Positions 1 to 6,992 of a stretch of 7,555 bases of DNA are shown here, one piece after another; within the stretch, counting starts at the first letter, position 1, and every line of letters begins with the position of its first letter. The stretch spans positions 1 through 7,555 of the forward strand of contig JABFSD010000100.1 in assembly GCA_013140935.1 (NCBI GenBank). Direction: 5' to 3'. A program made the translations under genes and the position numbers. The notes under the pieces were generated by a model, which was not told where the DNA came from, did no database searches, and worked only from the letters and a program-made list of their open reading frames with translations. Origin of the DNA: Acidobacteriota bacterium (lineage in GTDB: Bacteria > Acidobacteriota > Blastocatellia > RBC074).

Positions 1-1602
1 CGTCAGCGCCGTTTGCGCGATCATTGTCACGCACATAATGATCGGCAACAACCAATATGGGTCGGGTGCGGATAAATCTTTCAGCCAGCCGAAAAACGGC
101 GCGTGGCGGACTTCAATCGAAACGGTCAACACCGCAAACACGGCGATGAAAAACGGCATTTGCAACAACAGCGGCAAACAGCCCATCAGCGGATTGGCGT
201 CTTTCATCAACGAGAGTTGCTTTTTCTGCAACTCCATCACGCGCGGATCGTCTTTGCCGAGCTTCGCCATTTCGTCTTGCAAGGCTTTCATCTGAGGTTG
301 CATGGCAGCGGCGGCCTTCATCTTTTTCGAACTGAAATAACGCAGCGGAAAAAAGATCATATTCAACGCAATCGTCAACAGCACAATCGCCCAGCCCCAG
401 TTGTGCGTGTATTGATTGAGCGTTCGCAACGCGACCAGCATGAAACGACCGATGGGTTTCACCAACGCGCTGGGCAGAAAGTCGAGCAAGCCGTAACTGA
501 CGATTTCTTCGAGTCCGGCGCTCTTACCGACGAGTCCGAATTGGGCGCTCATCGTTTCAAGCGTATCGAGCGCTTTCGGGCCGGCGTAAACGTGATTAAG
601 TTGACCGTGATTCAGCTTGAGCGCAGCCGAGACATAATTGCGGTCTACCATTTTGCCACTGACATTTTCTTTGACTGGCTGATTGAGACCGACTCCGGCA
701 ACGGGTTGATCGGGAACGACCACCATCGAAAAGTAATTGTCGTCTACGCCTGCCCAATTCACTTTGGCGGCTGGGTCTTTCGCGCTAAACCATCCATTCG
801 GAATCAGCGGTTGATTGACAGGGTTAGGCGCTATAAGTTCTGCGCCTTGCTTGCGAAAAACTTTGGTAGCAATGGCATAACTGATTTGCGGCGGGTGCTT
901 GTAAGTCGAAACTTCTACGACCGAGTGATCGCTGTAATTCGGGCCGATCACGACGTAAGCATCAACCGCTTGTCCGTTGCGCGTGACTTCGCTGATGAAA
1001 TCGAAATCGAAGCCGGAGGCGTTGTCTGCACCTTGTCCTTTGAAGATGAATTTCTTGCGCGCCGCGACGCCGTTGTTGCTGTAAGCAAAACTGATCTCGC
1101 GCTTTTGGCCTCTGCCTAATTCAACCTGCACATCACTCGCGTTTTCAAGCGCGTAACGCGCTTCGTTGAGTTCTTTTTCCAGTCCTTGATCTGACGGAAT
1201 GTGAAAGCGAAAGAATGCGCCTTGCTCTTGCGAGACTTTGGCTGAAACCAAATTGACGCCGTTCGTTTGCGGATCAATCTTCTGTCCGTCGGTGAACTTG
1301 GTGATCGTCCATTCGGTAATCACCGCGCCTTGATTTGAAATGTTCGCATTCCACAACTCGGTGTTGAGTTTGAGCTGGCGCAGTTCGGCTTGCGTAGCGG
1401 GCGCGGGCGTTGCCGCAACAATCGCAGGCGTCGCTTCGGTCACAGGCGACGGTGAAGCTACAGCCGTCGTATCAGTCGGTGTTGGCGGTTTAACCGGCTT
1501 GGGAAAGAATTTTTCGTAGGCCAATGACCAGCCCAGAAAAATCAAAAAGGAAAGAATCAGAAAAGGAACGATGCGAGGGTTACTTTGATTGTCGTTTTCC
1601 AT
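1..1602 (-). CDS. yidC: Membrane protein insertase YidC (C-terminal end cut by window edge)
   Basis: YidC inserts proteins into the inner membrane, alone or with SecYEG. The frame is open for 534 codons from the ATG at 1602 to base 1, so the last membrane segments and basic tail (perhaps 50-80 residues) lie outside. Visible parts are: an N-terminal membrane anchor (about residues 11-28); a Pro/Ala/Thr-rich linker (about 35-70); a large periplasmic P1 domain (about 75-345), typical of Gram-negative YidC; and the insertase core beginning near NWGWAIV (about 401). The core has a charged cytoplasmic hairpin rich in Lys, Met and Gln, then the family hallmarks [12 protein letters not shown] and [17 protein letters not shown]. 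Asn414 sits where E. coli YidC has groove Arg366. The gene is last in rpmH-rnpA-yidD-yidC, 55 bases after yidD, with only a weak ribosome binding site (TGAG). The long plus-strand reading frame over it is a shadow. Confidence 0.97.
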   Translation of the reverse strand, partial: MENDNQSNPRIVPFLILSFLIFLGWSLAYEKFFPKPVKPPTPTDTTAVASPSPVTEATPAIVAATPAPATQAELRQLKLNTELWNANISNQGAVITEWTITKFTDGQKIDPQTNGVNLVSAKVSQEQGAFFRFHIPSDQGLEKELNEARYALENASDVQVELGRGQKREISFAYSNNGVAARKKFIFKGQGADNASGFDFDFISEVTRNGQAVDAYVVIGPNYSDHSVVEVSTYKHPPQISYAIATKVFRKQGAELIAPNPVNQPLIPNGWFSAKDPAAKVNWAGVDDNYFSMVVVPDQPVAGVGLNQPVKENVSGKMVDRNYVSAALKLNHGQLNHVYAGPKALDTLETMSAQFGLVGKSAGLEEIVSYGLLDFLPSALVKPIGRFMLVALRTLNQYTHNWGWAIVLLTIALNMIFFPLRYFSSKKMKAAAAMQPQMKALQDEMAKLGKDDPRVMELQKKQLSLMKDANPLMGCLPLLLQMPFFIAVFAVLTVSIEVRHAPFFGWLKDLSAPDPYWLLPIIMCVTMIAQTALT

Positions 1603-1657
1603 CTGTGAACTCAGCTATGAACTCGTAACGAATAGGTAACTACTTAATCCCACACGA

Positions 1658-1867
1658 TCAGTTCACAGGGTCGTAACCTCCCGGTGAAAAGGGATGACAG
1701 CGCATCAACCGTTTGCATCCGCGCCATCCGCCTTGCCATACGCCGTAGCGCGTAATCGCTTCGGCCATATATTCAGAGCAAGTCGGCGTAAAGCGACAAC
1801 TCGGCGGCAACAGCGGCGATACGGTGTATTTATAAACTTTCAAAAGCAGAAGCGCGATTTGTTTCAT
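1658..1867 (-). CDS. yidD: Membrane protein insertion efficiency factor YidD
   Basis: A 69-residue protein of the YidD family, a small membrane-associated factor that assists YidC-dependent insertion. It begins with a short amphipathic/hydrophobic segment (residues 1-21, [20 protein letters not shown]). The family signature [15 protein letters not shown] follows at residues 24-38, and the closing signature [13 protein letters not shown] at 56-68. Cysteines are at 24, 30, 51 and 57. Length is normal (about 70-90 in the family). The start overlaps the rnpA stop by four bases (ATGA at 1864-1867), so translation is probably coupled to rnpA. Position between rnpA and yidC is the standard bacterial arrangement and supports the call. 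Confidence 0.97.
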   Translation of the reverse strand: MKQIALLLLKVYKYTVSPLLPPSCRFTPTCSEYMAEAITRYGVWQGGWRGCKRLMRCHPFSPGGYDPVN

Positions 1868-2298
1868 TGCGCCTCCTCAGCGGTTTCTTTAACCGCTGGT
1901 TCGTCCAACTTCTTGCGCCAAAACGATTCGGCGCGCGTTAAGGTTCGCTCAAAGGCTTCGACCAAGCTGGCGAATTCGGCCTTTGCCAGTTCGGTCTTGA
2001 CGTTGATAACGAGATCAAGGCCGATGAGATGAACCTGCGCTGTGCGTTCGATTTGCTGAAAGGCGGCGCGAATGCGGCGTTTGCAACGATTGCGAAGCAC
2101 CGAGTTGCCCACCTTCCGCGTAGCCGTGATGCCATAACGCGGTTGCTGCAAATCGTTCGGCACGACGAACACAGTGAAATAAGGTGAACCGAACCGCTGG
2201 CCTTCCTGATAAATTTTGCGAAATTGCTTGCTCGAACAAAGACGACGCGATTGCTTCTCAAGTTTTTTCTTTGCTTTAATAACCACAAGGGAAAGCAA
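1864..2298 (-). CDS. rnpA: Ribonuclease P protein component
   Basis: RnpA is the protein subunit of RNase P. It binds the catalytic RNA and the 5' leader of pre-tRNA. The signature [12 protein letters not shown] is at residues 69-80, preceded by the fold's central strands ([23 protein letters not shown]). A short acidic tail ([12 protein letters not shown]) extends beyond the usual end. No ATG is available in this frame before the conserved region. The listed start is TTG at 2298; a GTG at 2286 is the alternative. Neither has a clear Shine-Dalgarno sequence, so the N-terminus is uncertain and translation may depend on coupling to rpmH, whose stop is 41 bases upstream. The stop overlaps the yidD start. 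Confidence 0.93.
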   Translation of the reverse strand: MLSLVVIKAKKKLEKQSRRLCSSKQFRKIYQEGQRFGSPYFTVFVVPNDLQQPRYGITATRKVGNSVLRNRCKRRIRAAFQQIERTAQVHLIGLDLVINVKTELAKAEFASLVEAFERTLTRAESFWRKKLDEPAVKETAEEAQ

Positions 2299-2339
2299 TC
2301 GCCGAAAGTTATCTAAAAAGAAGGCGAGCAGGCGGCTTC

Positions 2340-2486
2340 TTAATAATGCGCTGGCGTCAGGCGTTTACGACCCTTCGCGCGGCGGCGCTTGATCACCGAA
2401 CGGCCCGCTTTGGTAGACATGCGTTCACGGAAGCCGTGCGTTTTGGCGCGACGGCGATTGTTAGGTTGAAAAGTGCGCTTCGGCAT
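2340..2486 (-). CDS. rpmH: 50S ribosomal protein L34
   Basis: A 48-residue, highly basic protein beginning [19 protein letters not shown] and continuing through [20 protein letters not shown] to end KRLTPAHY. This is a full-length L34, a small protein of the large ribosomal subunit. It reads ATG at 2486 to TAA at 2340. A good Shine-Dalgarno sequence (AGGAG, 2498-2502 on the minus strand) lies 11 bases before the ATG. It heads the rpmH-rnpA-yidD-yidC cluster. The final residues AHY are slightly longer than in many L34 proteins, which often end in LSA- or V-type tails, but the core is unmistakable. Confidence 0.98.
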   Translation of the reverse strand: MPKRTFQPNNRRRAKTHGFRERMSTKAGRSVIKRRRAKGRKRLTPAHY

Positions 2487-2497
2487 AATGAATATAT

Positions 2498-2502
2498 CTC
2501 CT
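2498..2502 (-). promoter_or_regulatory. Shine-Dalgarno site of rpmH
   Basis: AGGAG on the minus strand (within AAGAGGAGA), 11 bases before the rpmH ATG. It is the clearest ribosome binding site in the left block and contrasts with its neighbour rnpA, which has none. Confidence 0.6.
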
Positions 2503-2547
2503 CTTAACGTCTATCTCTCTAAAGGCTCTGAAAGCTGAATTGCTTGA

Positions 2548-2571
2548 GCCGGAACGCTTTCCGGCCTTTTT
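2548..2571 (+). terminator. GC-rich hairpin with T-run on the plus strand; also in the predicted rpmH leader
   Basis: GCCGGAA (2548-2554) pairs with TTCCGGC (2559-2565) around a CGCT loop, and C then five T follow (2567-2571). That is the form of an intrinsic terminator for rightward transcription. No plus-strand gene lies upstream, so it would only stop antisense transcripts. On the minus strand the same stem follows five A and has no T-run after it, so it should not stop leftward read-through. There it would be a stem-loop in the leader of rpmH mRNA. The structure is seen directly; the function is uncertain. Confidence 0.35.
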
Positions 2572-2582
2572 GCAAAGCGCGG

Positions 2583-2612
2583 AGCTTACTGAAGCGTGGT
2601 TTGTACTGTCAA
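2583..2612 (-). promoter_or_regulatory. Candidate sigma70-type promoter of the rpmH-rnpA-yidD-yidC operon
   Basis: On the minus strand a perfect -35 box TTGACA (2607-2612) overlaps the ispA stop codon region. An 18-base spacer leads to a weaker -10 box TAAGCT (2583-2588), which matches the consensus at three positions. Transcription would start near 2576 and give a leader of about 90 bases containing the hairpin at 2548-2565. Position at the only sizeable gap in the left block supports it. Confidence 0.45.
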
Positions 2613-2613
2613 G

Positions 2614-3507
2614 CTAGGATTGCCGCGCGATGATGAAACGGGCGAGTGCACTGAGGCTTTCGGTGTCGCGTTCGATTCGTTCCAATGCGGCAAGGGCTTC
2701 ATCACAAAGCTGTTGGGCACGCTGTCGCGCGTCTTCAACCCCATAAAGCGCCGTATAAGTCGCCTTCTGTACCGCCGCATCTTTGCCTGCCGTCTTGCCC
2801 AACGCCTCACTCGTTGCGGTAGCGTCCAGCACATCGTCAGCCACCTGAAACGCCAGCCCCGCCTTTTCGCTGTATTCGGTCAGCGCCGCCAACTCGTTTT
2901 CTGAAGCGCAGCCGATGATCGCGCCCACGCGAATCGCGCAACGAATCAGCGCGCCGGTTTTCGCGCGATGAATTTCTTCGAGTTGCGCGCCCGTCACGGT
3001 CAGGTCGCCTTCGTGTTGCATGTCCAGCACCTGTCCGCCAATCAGCGCGCGAACAGTTCCGGCGGCTTGCGCGACTTCGGCAATGACGCGAACCTTGCGC
3101 GCTTCGTTCACCGTTGCGTAACCCGACAGCGCGATAAAGGCCTGCGTTAGCAAAGCATCGCCTGCGAGAATCGCCATCGCTTCGCCGTAAACGACGTGAT
3201 TCGTCGGACGTCCGCGCCGCAGCGTGTCGTTATCCATTGCGGGCAAATCGTCGTGAATCAGCGAATAGGTGTGAATCATTTCGAGCGCACAAGCCGTCGG
3301 CAGCAACTCGGCTTCAGGCGCGTTGAACAGTTCGCCCGCCGCGATCACCAACGTCGGACGCAGCCGCTTGCCGCCCGCAAACACGCTGTAACGCATGGCT
3401 TCATGAATTTTAGCAGGCGGCGTTTCGACACTCGGCAAGAGACGGTCGAGCCATTGGTCTAGGCGCGCGGTGTTTTGTTTGAGGTATTCGTTGAGGTTGA
3501 GCGGCAT
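2614..3507 (-). CDS. ispA: Polyprenyl synthetase, probably (2E,6E)-farnesyl diphosphate synthase
   Basis: A 297-residue all-alpha trans-prenyltransferase that condenses isopentenyl diphosphate with allylic diphosphates, supplying precursors for undecaprenyl phosphate and quinones. Landmarks are: GGKRLRP (45-51); first Asp-rich motif DDLPAMD (86-92), with the two-residue insertion of bacterial farnesyl diphosphate synthases; GGQVLDMQ (157-164); KT (183-184); second Asp-rich motif DDVLDAT (224-230); and GKTAGKD (237-243). The stretch HTYSLIHDD before the first motif closely resembles E. coli IspA (HAYSLIHDD), with Tyr81 and Ser82 just ahead, favouring a short-chain C15 product. A C20 product cannot be excluded from sequence alone. 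The ATG at 3507 is three bases after the xseB stop and has no Shine-Dalgarno sequence, so coupling to xseB is likely. The xseA-xseB-ispA order is common in bacteria, though no dxs follows here. Confidence 0.95.
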   Translation of the reverse strand: MPLNLNEYLKQNTARLDQWLDRLLPSVETPPAKIHEAMRYSVFAGGKRLRPTLVIAAGELFNAPEAELLPTACALEMIHTYSLIHDDLPAMDNDTLRRGRPTNHVVYGEAMAILAGDALLTQAFIALSGYATVNEARKVRVIAEVAQAAGTVRALIGGQVLDMQHEGDLTVTGAQLEEIHRAKTGALIRCAIRVGAIIGCASENELAALTEYSEKAGLAFQVADDVLDATATSEALGKTAGKDAAVQKATYTALYGVEDARQRAQQLCDEALAALERIERDTESLSALARFIIARQS

Positions 3508-3510
3508 TGA

Positions 3511-3837
3511 TTAAAACGGTATGTCGTCGTCGAAATCTTCAACCTTTGCGGTGGCAGGCGGCGCGGCGGGCGGAGCAGGTTCACTCGCCGCCGCTTCAGC
3601 TTTCGGTTCAAACGGAACAGTCTTGATCTCGCCGCGTTCGCGCAACAGGACTTCGACTTTGCGTTCGGCGTCTTCGAGTTGCTGTTGGCAACTGCGCGTG
3701 AGGTTGACGCCTTCTTCAAAAAGTTCGAGTGCGCGTTCGAGCGGCAGTTCGCCTGATTCAAGTTGGGCGACGATGTTTTCGAGCGAGCCGAGGGTTTCTT
3801 CAAAACCAGGCGCTTTTTCTTTTGTGGCTTTTGGCAT
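3511..3837 (-). CDS. xseB: Exodeoxyribonuclease VII small subunit with SSB-like C-terminal tail
   Basis: XseB binds the large subunit XseA to form exonuclease VII, which degrades single-stranded DNA from both ends. The family core covers residues 10-66 (GFEETLGSLENIVAQLESGE, then LPLERALELFEEGVNL and the second helix QQQLEDAERKVEVLL). At 108 residues it is longer than the usual 70-85. The extra part is a disordered-looking Ala/Pro-rich linker (about 75-98) and a terminal EDFDDDIPF (100-108). Its last eight residues, DFDDDIPF, equal the C-terminal tip of E. coli SSB. The reading was checked on the bases, and the stop TAA at 3511-3513 directly follows Phe108. The gene starts five bases after xseA and ends three before ispA. 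AGGTG lies 11 bases ahead of the ATG. The core assignment is firm; the role of the tail is inference. Confidence 0.96.
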   Translation of the reverse strand: MPKATKEKAPGFEETLGSLENIVAQLESGELPLERALELFEEGVNLTRSCQQQLEDAERKVEVLLRERGEIKTVPFEPKAEAAASEPAPPAAPPATAKVEDFDDDIPF

Positions 3838-3842
3838 AGTTC

Positions 3843-5255
3843 TTAAATCACCTGACAGTCTTTCTCTCCATCTACCAACCGCAGCTTGATGCGTTGATCG
3901 GTAGTTAATTGTGAAGTCTTCGTAACTAGCTTGCCCGCGTCGTCGCGCACCAGCGCATAGCCGCGCCCCAGCACTGCCAGCGGCGAGAGCGCGTCGAGCT
4001 TGCCTGCGGCGAGTGCGAGCGCGTGCTTGCGTTCGGCGAACAAACGCTGCGCGACGGTTTGCATGCGTTTTTCGAGTGCAGCCAATCGCGCATGCTTGTC
4101 AGTCAGCGGCGCGCGAAAGTCTGTCGCAGCCAAACGACGTTCGGCGTCATACAGTCGCCAGCGCGTTTGTTGCAGCGTTGTTTTCAATCCATCCACCGCG
4201 CGCTTTTCGAGTTCGCGGTTGCGCGCGGCCAGCGTCACGATGGATTGCGCTGTCGCCGTGAAGCCGCGACTGTTGACCAACTCGCGCACGCGGTTTTTGC
4301 GTTGCAACAAATCGAAAACCATCGCGCGGTGCAAATCCTGTGAGAGCGATTGCACGCGATTGACCAATGCTTTTGCTTCGGCAGAAACCAGTTCAGCCGC
4401 TGCTGACGGTGTCGCCGCACGCACGTCCGCGACCAAGTCAGCAATCGTGATGTCGGTCTCGTGGCCTACGGCAGAGATGATGGGAATCGCCGAATCGAAA
4501 ATCGCGCGCGCTACGACTTCTTCGTTAAACGCCCACAGGTCTTCGGCTGAACCGCCGCCGCGTCCGACGATGATTACGTCGAGCGGCTCGTCCTGTTTTT
4601 GCGAAAACTTGTTGAGCAACTTGATCGCATCGGCAATCTCAGCCGCTGCGCCATTGCCTTGCACGCGCACGGGCGCAATCAACACATTCACCAACGGATT
4701 GCGCCGTTCGAGAATCTGCAAAACATCGCGCAGCGCAGCGCCTACCGCCGAAGTCACAATCCCCACGCGGCGCGGAAACGTAGGCAGCTTGCGCTTGCGG
4801 GCTTCGTTGAAAAGCCCTTCGGCTGCGAGTCGTTTCACTTGTTGCTCAAACGCGAGTTGCAACGTACCCACGCCGACGGGTTCAAGCGTCTCGACGACGA
4901 TTTGATATTCGCCGCGCGGTTCATAAACGCTAATGCGTCCGCGCGCGCGAACCTCTAAACCGTTTTCCGGCTCGAAGCGCAACAGGCGATTCCACTGGCG
5001 AAAGAATACGCCGCGCAGTTGGGAGCGGTCGTCCTTGAGCGTGAAATACCAATGCCCCGACGTATGCTTTTTGAAATTGGAAATCTCGCCTTGCACGGTG
5101 ACGGCAAAGAATTCGCTTTCGAGCATTTCCTTGATCTGCTCGTTAAGCGCGCTTACGCTCAACACTTCGTTTTCGGCGAAAAGCGTGGCGATCATTTTTG
5201 CTTTGGAGTCAGGCATAACAGAGTTGTTGAAGCTGAAAACTGCACGAACCGACAT
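3843..5255 (-). CDS. xseA: Exodeoxyribonuclease VII large subunit
   Basis: XseA is the catalytic subunit of exonuclease VII, acting on single-stranded DNA in repair. Numbering is from the ATG at 5255. The N-terminal OB-fold runs about 31-125 ([31 protein letters not shown]). The catalytic domain runs about 155-330 ([53 protein letters not shown]). Asp177, Arg232, His265 and Asp268 correspond to the residues known as important in E. coli. A long helical region rich in Arg, Ala and Leu follows (about 290-425), then the small C-terminal motif LGRGYALVR. Alignment of the OB-fold suggests the real start may be Met14 (5216) or Met21 (5195), because residues 1-20 are not family-like. None of the three starts has a convincing Shine-Dalgarno sequence. 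It is first in the xseA-xseB-ispA operon. Confidence 0.96.
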   Translation of the reverse strand: MSVRAVFSFNNSVMPDSKAKMIATLFAENEVLSVSALNEQIKEMLESEFFAVTVQGEISNFKKHTSGHWYFTLKDDRSQLRGVFFRQWNRLLRFEPENGLEVRARGRISVYEPRGEYQIVVETLEPVGVGTLQLAFEQQVKRLAAEGLFNEARKRKLPTFPRRVGIVTSAVGAALRDVLQILERRNPLVNVLIAPVRVQGNGAAAEIADAIKLLNKFSQKQDEPLDVIIVGRGGGSAEDLWAFNEEVVARAIFDSAIPIISAVGHETDITIADLVADVRAATPSAAAELVSAEAKALVNRVQSLSQDLHRAMVFDLLQRKNRVRELVNSRGFTATAQSIVTLAARNRELEKRAVDGLKTTLQQTRWRLYDAERRLAATDFRAPLTDKHARLAALEKRMQTVAQRLFAERKHALALAAGKLDALSPLAVLGRGYALVRDDAGKLVTKTSQLTTDQRIKLRLVDGEKDCQVI

Positions 5256-5397
5256 CTTAGCATCGGCTTTGAGCGAGCGTCTATAGATTGGATTTTTCGC
5301 ACGAGTTTCAGCTTTCTCCGTTCACCGAATTGCGTTAGAGTGCGGCTTCGTTCGCGTCGTGCTGACGCAAGATGATGCAAGGGGAAAAGGAACAGGG
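5256..5397. promoter_or_regulatory. Divergent intergenic region between xseA and the glycosyltransferase gene
   Basis: The two transcription directions part here, so promoters for both blocks are expected within these 142 bases. The best minus-strand candidate is a -10-like TATAGA at 5280-5285, without a good -35 box at proper spacing. No convincing plus-strand promoter was found. Its existence is inferred from gene orientation. Confidence 0.35.
5387..5391 (+). promoter_or_regulatory. Shine-Dalgarno site that fixes the glycosyltransferase start
   Basis: AAGGA lies six bases before the ATG at 5398. It favours that start over the in-frame GTG at 5359, which would add 13 residues (VLTQDDARGKGTG) that do not belong to the conserved fold. 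Confidence 0.55.
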
Positions 5398-6165
5398 ATG
5401 CCACATTTATCCATCGTGATTCCGGCTTATAACGAAGCGGAGCGAATTGGGAAAACACTGGAAGGGACGTTCGATTATCTCGACGCGCAGTCTTATGAAA
5501 GCGAAGTCGTCGTCGTCAACGACGGTTCGCGCGACAAGACGGCGGATGAGGTTTTGAAATTCGAGAGTCGCGGCGCGGGGCGCTTGCGGCTGTTGCACAA
5601 TCCGGGCAATCGCGGCAAAGGTTATTCGGTGCGTCACGGCATGTTGCAAGCCAAAGGCGACATCGCGCTGTTTATGGACGCTGACCTGGCGACGCCGATT
5701 GGCGAAACAGCCAAGGTCATCGAACCCATCGAAGCCAATCGCTATGACGTAGTCTTTGGCTCACGCGCGCTTGATCGTTCGCTCGTCGGAACACATCAAT
5801 CGCCCATCCGCGAAGCCATCGGACGCACCGGCAACTGGATTCAATGGTCACTCACCGGTTTGAATTTCAAAGACACGCAATGCGGATTCAAAGCCTTTCG
5901 TCGTGAAGCTGCACAAAAGGCTTTCGCAGTTCAGCAAATTGACGGCTTCGGTTTCGATCCTGAAATTCTCTTCATCGCCAAACGACAAGGCTGGCGCTTG
6001 CTCGAAACGCCCGTGCGCTGGAATCACGTCGAAGGCTCAAAAGTGAACCCTTACACCGCGCCGCTGAAAGTCCTCTCCGAAGTGGCTACGATTCGCTGGC
6101 ACGCACTCACCGGACGTTATGACGAAGCAGCGCCGGTGAATGCACTCAACACCGAAACAAAATAA
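5398..6165 (+). CDS. Family 2 glycosyltransferase, dolichyl-/undecaprenyl-phosphate glucosyltransferase-like
   Basis: A 255-residue GT-A fold enzyme. The fold begins LSIVIPAYNEAERI (4-17), followed by VVVVNDGSRDKT (37-48), NRGKGYSVRHG (71-81) and the metal/nucleotide-sugar motif MDADLATP (93-100). DTQCGFKAFRREAA (159-172) and GFGFDPEILFIAKRQGW (183-199) are typical of the ALG5/DPM1-related branch, which moves glucose or mannose from a nucleotide sugar to a polyprenyl phosphate. In a bacterium the lipid would be undecaprenyl phosphate; the sugar cannot be read from the sequence. There is no transmembrane segment, so a cytosolic protein touching the inner face of the membrane is likely. The start is set by AAGGA six bases before the ATG. 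pdxJ follows immediately in TAAATG, so the two are co-transcribed, though no shared pathway is evident. The prenyl synthase gene nearby is on the other strand. Confidence 0.9.
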   Translation: MPHLSIVIPAYNEAERIGKTLEGTFDYLDAQSYESEVVVVNDGSRDKTADEVLKFESRGAGRLRLLHNPGNRGKGYSVRHGMLQAKGDIALFMDADLATPIGETAKVIEPIEANRYDVVFGSRALDRSLVGTHQSPIREAIGRTGNWIQWSLTGLNFKDTQCGFKAFRREAAQKAFAVQQIDGFGFDPEILFIAKRQGWRLLETPVRWNHVEGSKVNPYTAPLKVLSEVATIRWHALTGRYDEAAPVNALNTETK

Positions 6166-6918
6166 ATGAGCAGGCTTAACGTCAACATTGACCACATCGC
6201 TACGATTCGTCAGGCGCGTCGCACGAACGAACCGAATCCGGCGGCTGCCGCAGTGATTTGTGAACTCGCGGGCGCTGACGGAATCACTACGCATCTGCGC
6301 AGCGACCGGCGGCACATACAAGACTATGATTTGCTCGCGCTCAGGCAGGTCGTCGTCACGCACCTTAACGTAGAAATGGCTGCGACTGACGAGATGATTG
6401 AAATCGCGTTGCGCGTCAAACCCGATGTCGTCACGCTCGTCGCCGAACGCCCGCAGGAAATCACGACCGAAGGCGGGCTGGATGTCGTCGCCAATCGTGA
6501 CGCGGTGAAAAACGCGATCACCAAGTTGCAAGCGGCAGGCATTTTCGTCAGCACCTTCATTGATCCCGACGTAAGGCAAATCAAAGCGTCCGCGCGATTG
6601 GGAGCATTTCAAGTCGAGCTTTGTACGGCGAGCTATGCCTTGCTCAACGAACATCCGGGCGATATGACGGTGCGCAAAACCAAAGAGATCGCCTCTGAGA
6701 TCGAACGCATTCGCACCGCTACGCGCGCGGCCAAACGCGCAGGCGTCGGCGTCGCCGCCGGACACGGCCTCACCTATCGCAACGTAGCCCCCATCGCCCG
6801 CATCGCCGAAATCGAAGAGTTCAACATCGGCCACAACATCATCGCTCGCGCCGCGTTGGTTGGACTGGATAAAGCCGTGCGCGAAATGATTGAGGCGATA
6901 CACAACGCGACTCGTTAA
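6166..6918 (+). CDS. pdxJ: Pyridoxine 5'-phosphate synthase
   Basis: PdxJ condenses 1-deoxy-D-xylulose 5-phosphate with 3-amino-2-oxopropyl phosphate to give pyridoxine 5'-phosphate, the last ring-forming step of DXP-dependent vitamin B6 synthesis in the cytosol. The 250-residue TIM barrel matches E. coli PdxJ (243) throughout. Landmarks are: [13 protein letters not shown] (6-18, with Asp9 and His10), [15 protein letters not shown] (37-51, with Arg45 and His50), NVEMA (68-72, Glu70), TTEGGLDV (100-107), AGHGLTY (198-204, His200) and [10 protein letters not shown] (220-229). All expected active-site residues are present, so it should be active. The ATG directly abuts the stop of the glycosyltransferase (no spacer), implying coupled translation. 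The stop at 6916-6918 lies six bases before a large palindromic element. Confidence 0.98.
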   Translation: MSRLNVNIDHIATIRQARRTNEPNPAAAAVICELAGADGITTHLRSDRRHIQDYDLLALRQVVVTHLNVEMAATDEMIEIALRVKPDVVTLVAERPQEITTEGGLDVVANRDAVKNAITKLQAAGIFVSTFIDPDVRQIKASARLGAFQVELCTASYALLNEHPGDMTVRKTKEIASEIERIRTATRAAKRAGVGVAAGHGLTYRNVAPIARIAEIEEFNIGHNIIARAALVGLDKAVREMIEAIHNATR

Positions 6919-6923
6919 TTGGC

Positions 6924-6984
6924 TGTGGAACAAGATGGTATCTTGTTCCGTGACTGAGGGAACAAGATACCATCTTGTTCTACA
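6924..6984. repeat. Nested palindromes forming a 26-bp stem-loop
   Basis: Two near-identical inverted copies are each palindromic. Copy one (6927-6949) has 10-base arms GGAACAAGAT and ATCTTGTTCC around GGT. Copy two (6960-6980) has arms GAACAAGAT and ATCTTGTTC around ACC. The copies are also complementary to each other: 6928-6949 pairs perfectly with 6959-6980 around the loop GTGACTGAG, and the stem extends outward to 6924/6984 through one G-T pair. The element fills the space between pdxJ and the next gene. No T-run follows on the plus strand, so it is not a textbook intrinsic terminator, although it could stop or stabilise transcript ends. It resembles a REP/BIME-type or miniature mobile repeat. 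Confidence 0.85.
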
Positions 6985-6992
6985 ACTCCTTT

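Noticed and set aside
103..1119. Open frame of 338 codons on the plus strand
   Set aside because: It lies antisense to yidC, which matches its family along the whole length. Its translation is rich in Arg, His and Gln with no family pattern.
2340..2486. Thermus-style long RnpA overlapping rpmH
   Set aside because: The rnpA frame meets TAA at 2365-2367 inside rpmH, so only a short extension is possible, and it has no good start.
4000..4905. Open frame of 301 codons on the plus strand
   Set aside because: Antisense shadow of xseA. The translation is Ser/Ala/Arg-rich and low in complexity, without motifs.
5359..5397. GTG start giving the glycosyltransferase 13 more residues
   Set aside because: The ATG at 5398 has AAGGA at proper spacing and the GT-A fold begins right after it.
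6037..6933. Open frame of 298 codons on the minus strand
   Set aside because: Antisense shadow over pdxJ and the end of the glycosyltransferase, both of which have clear family motifs.
6924..6984. Palindromes read as a CRISPR repeat pair or a standard Rho-independent terminator
   Set aside because: The copies are inverted, not direct, with only a 9-11-base gap, and no T-run follows the stem.
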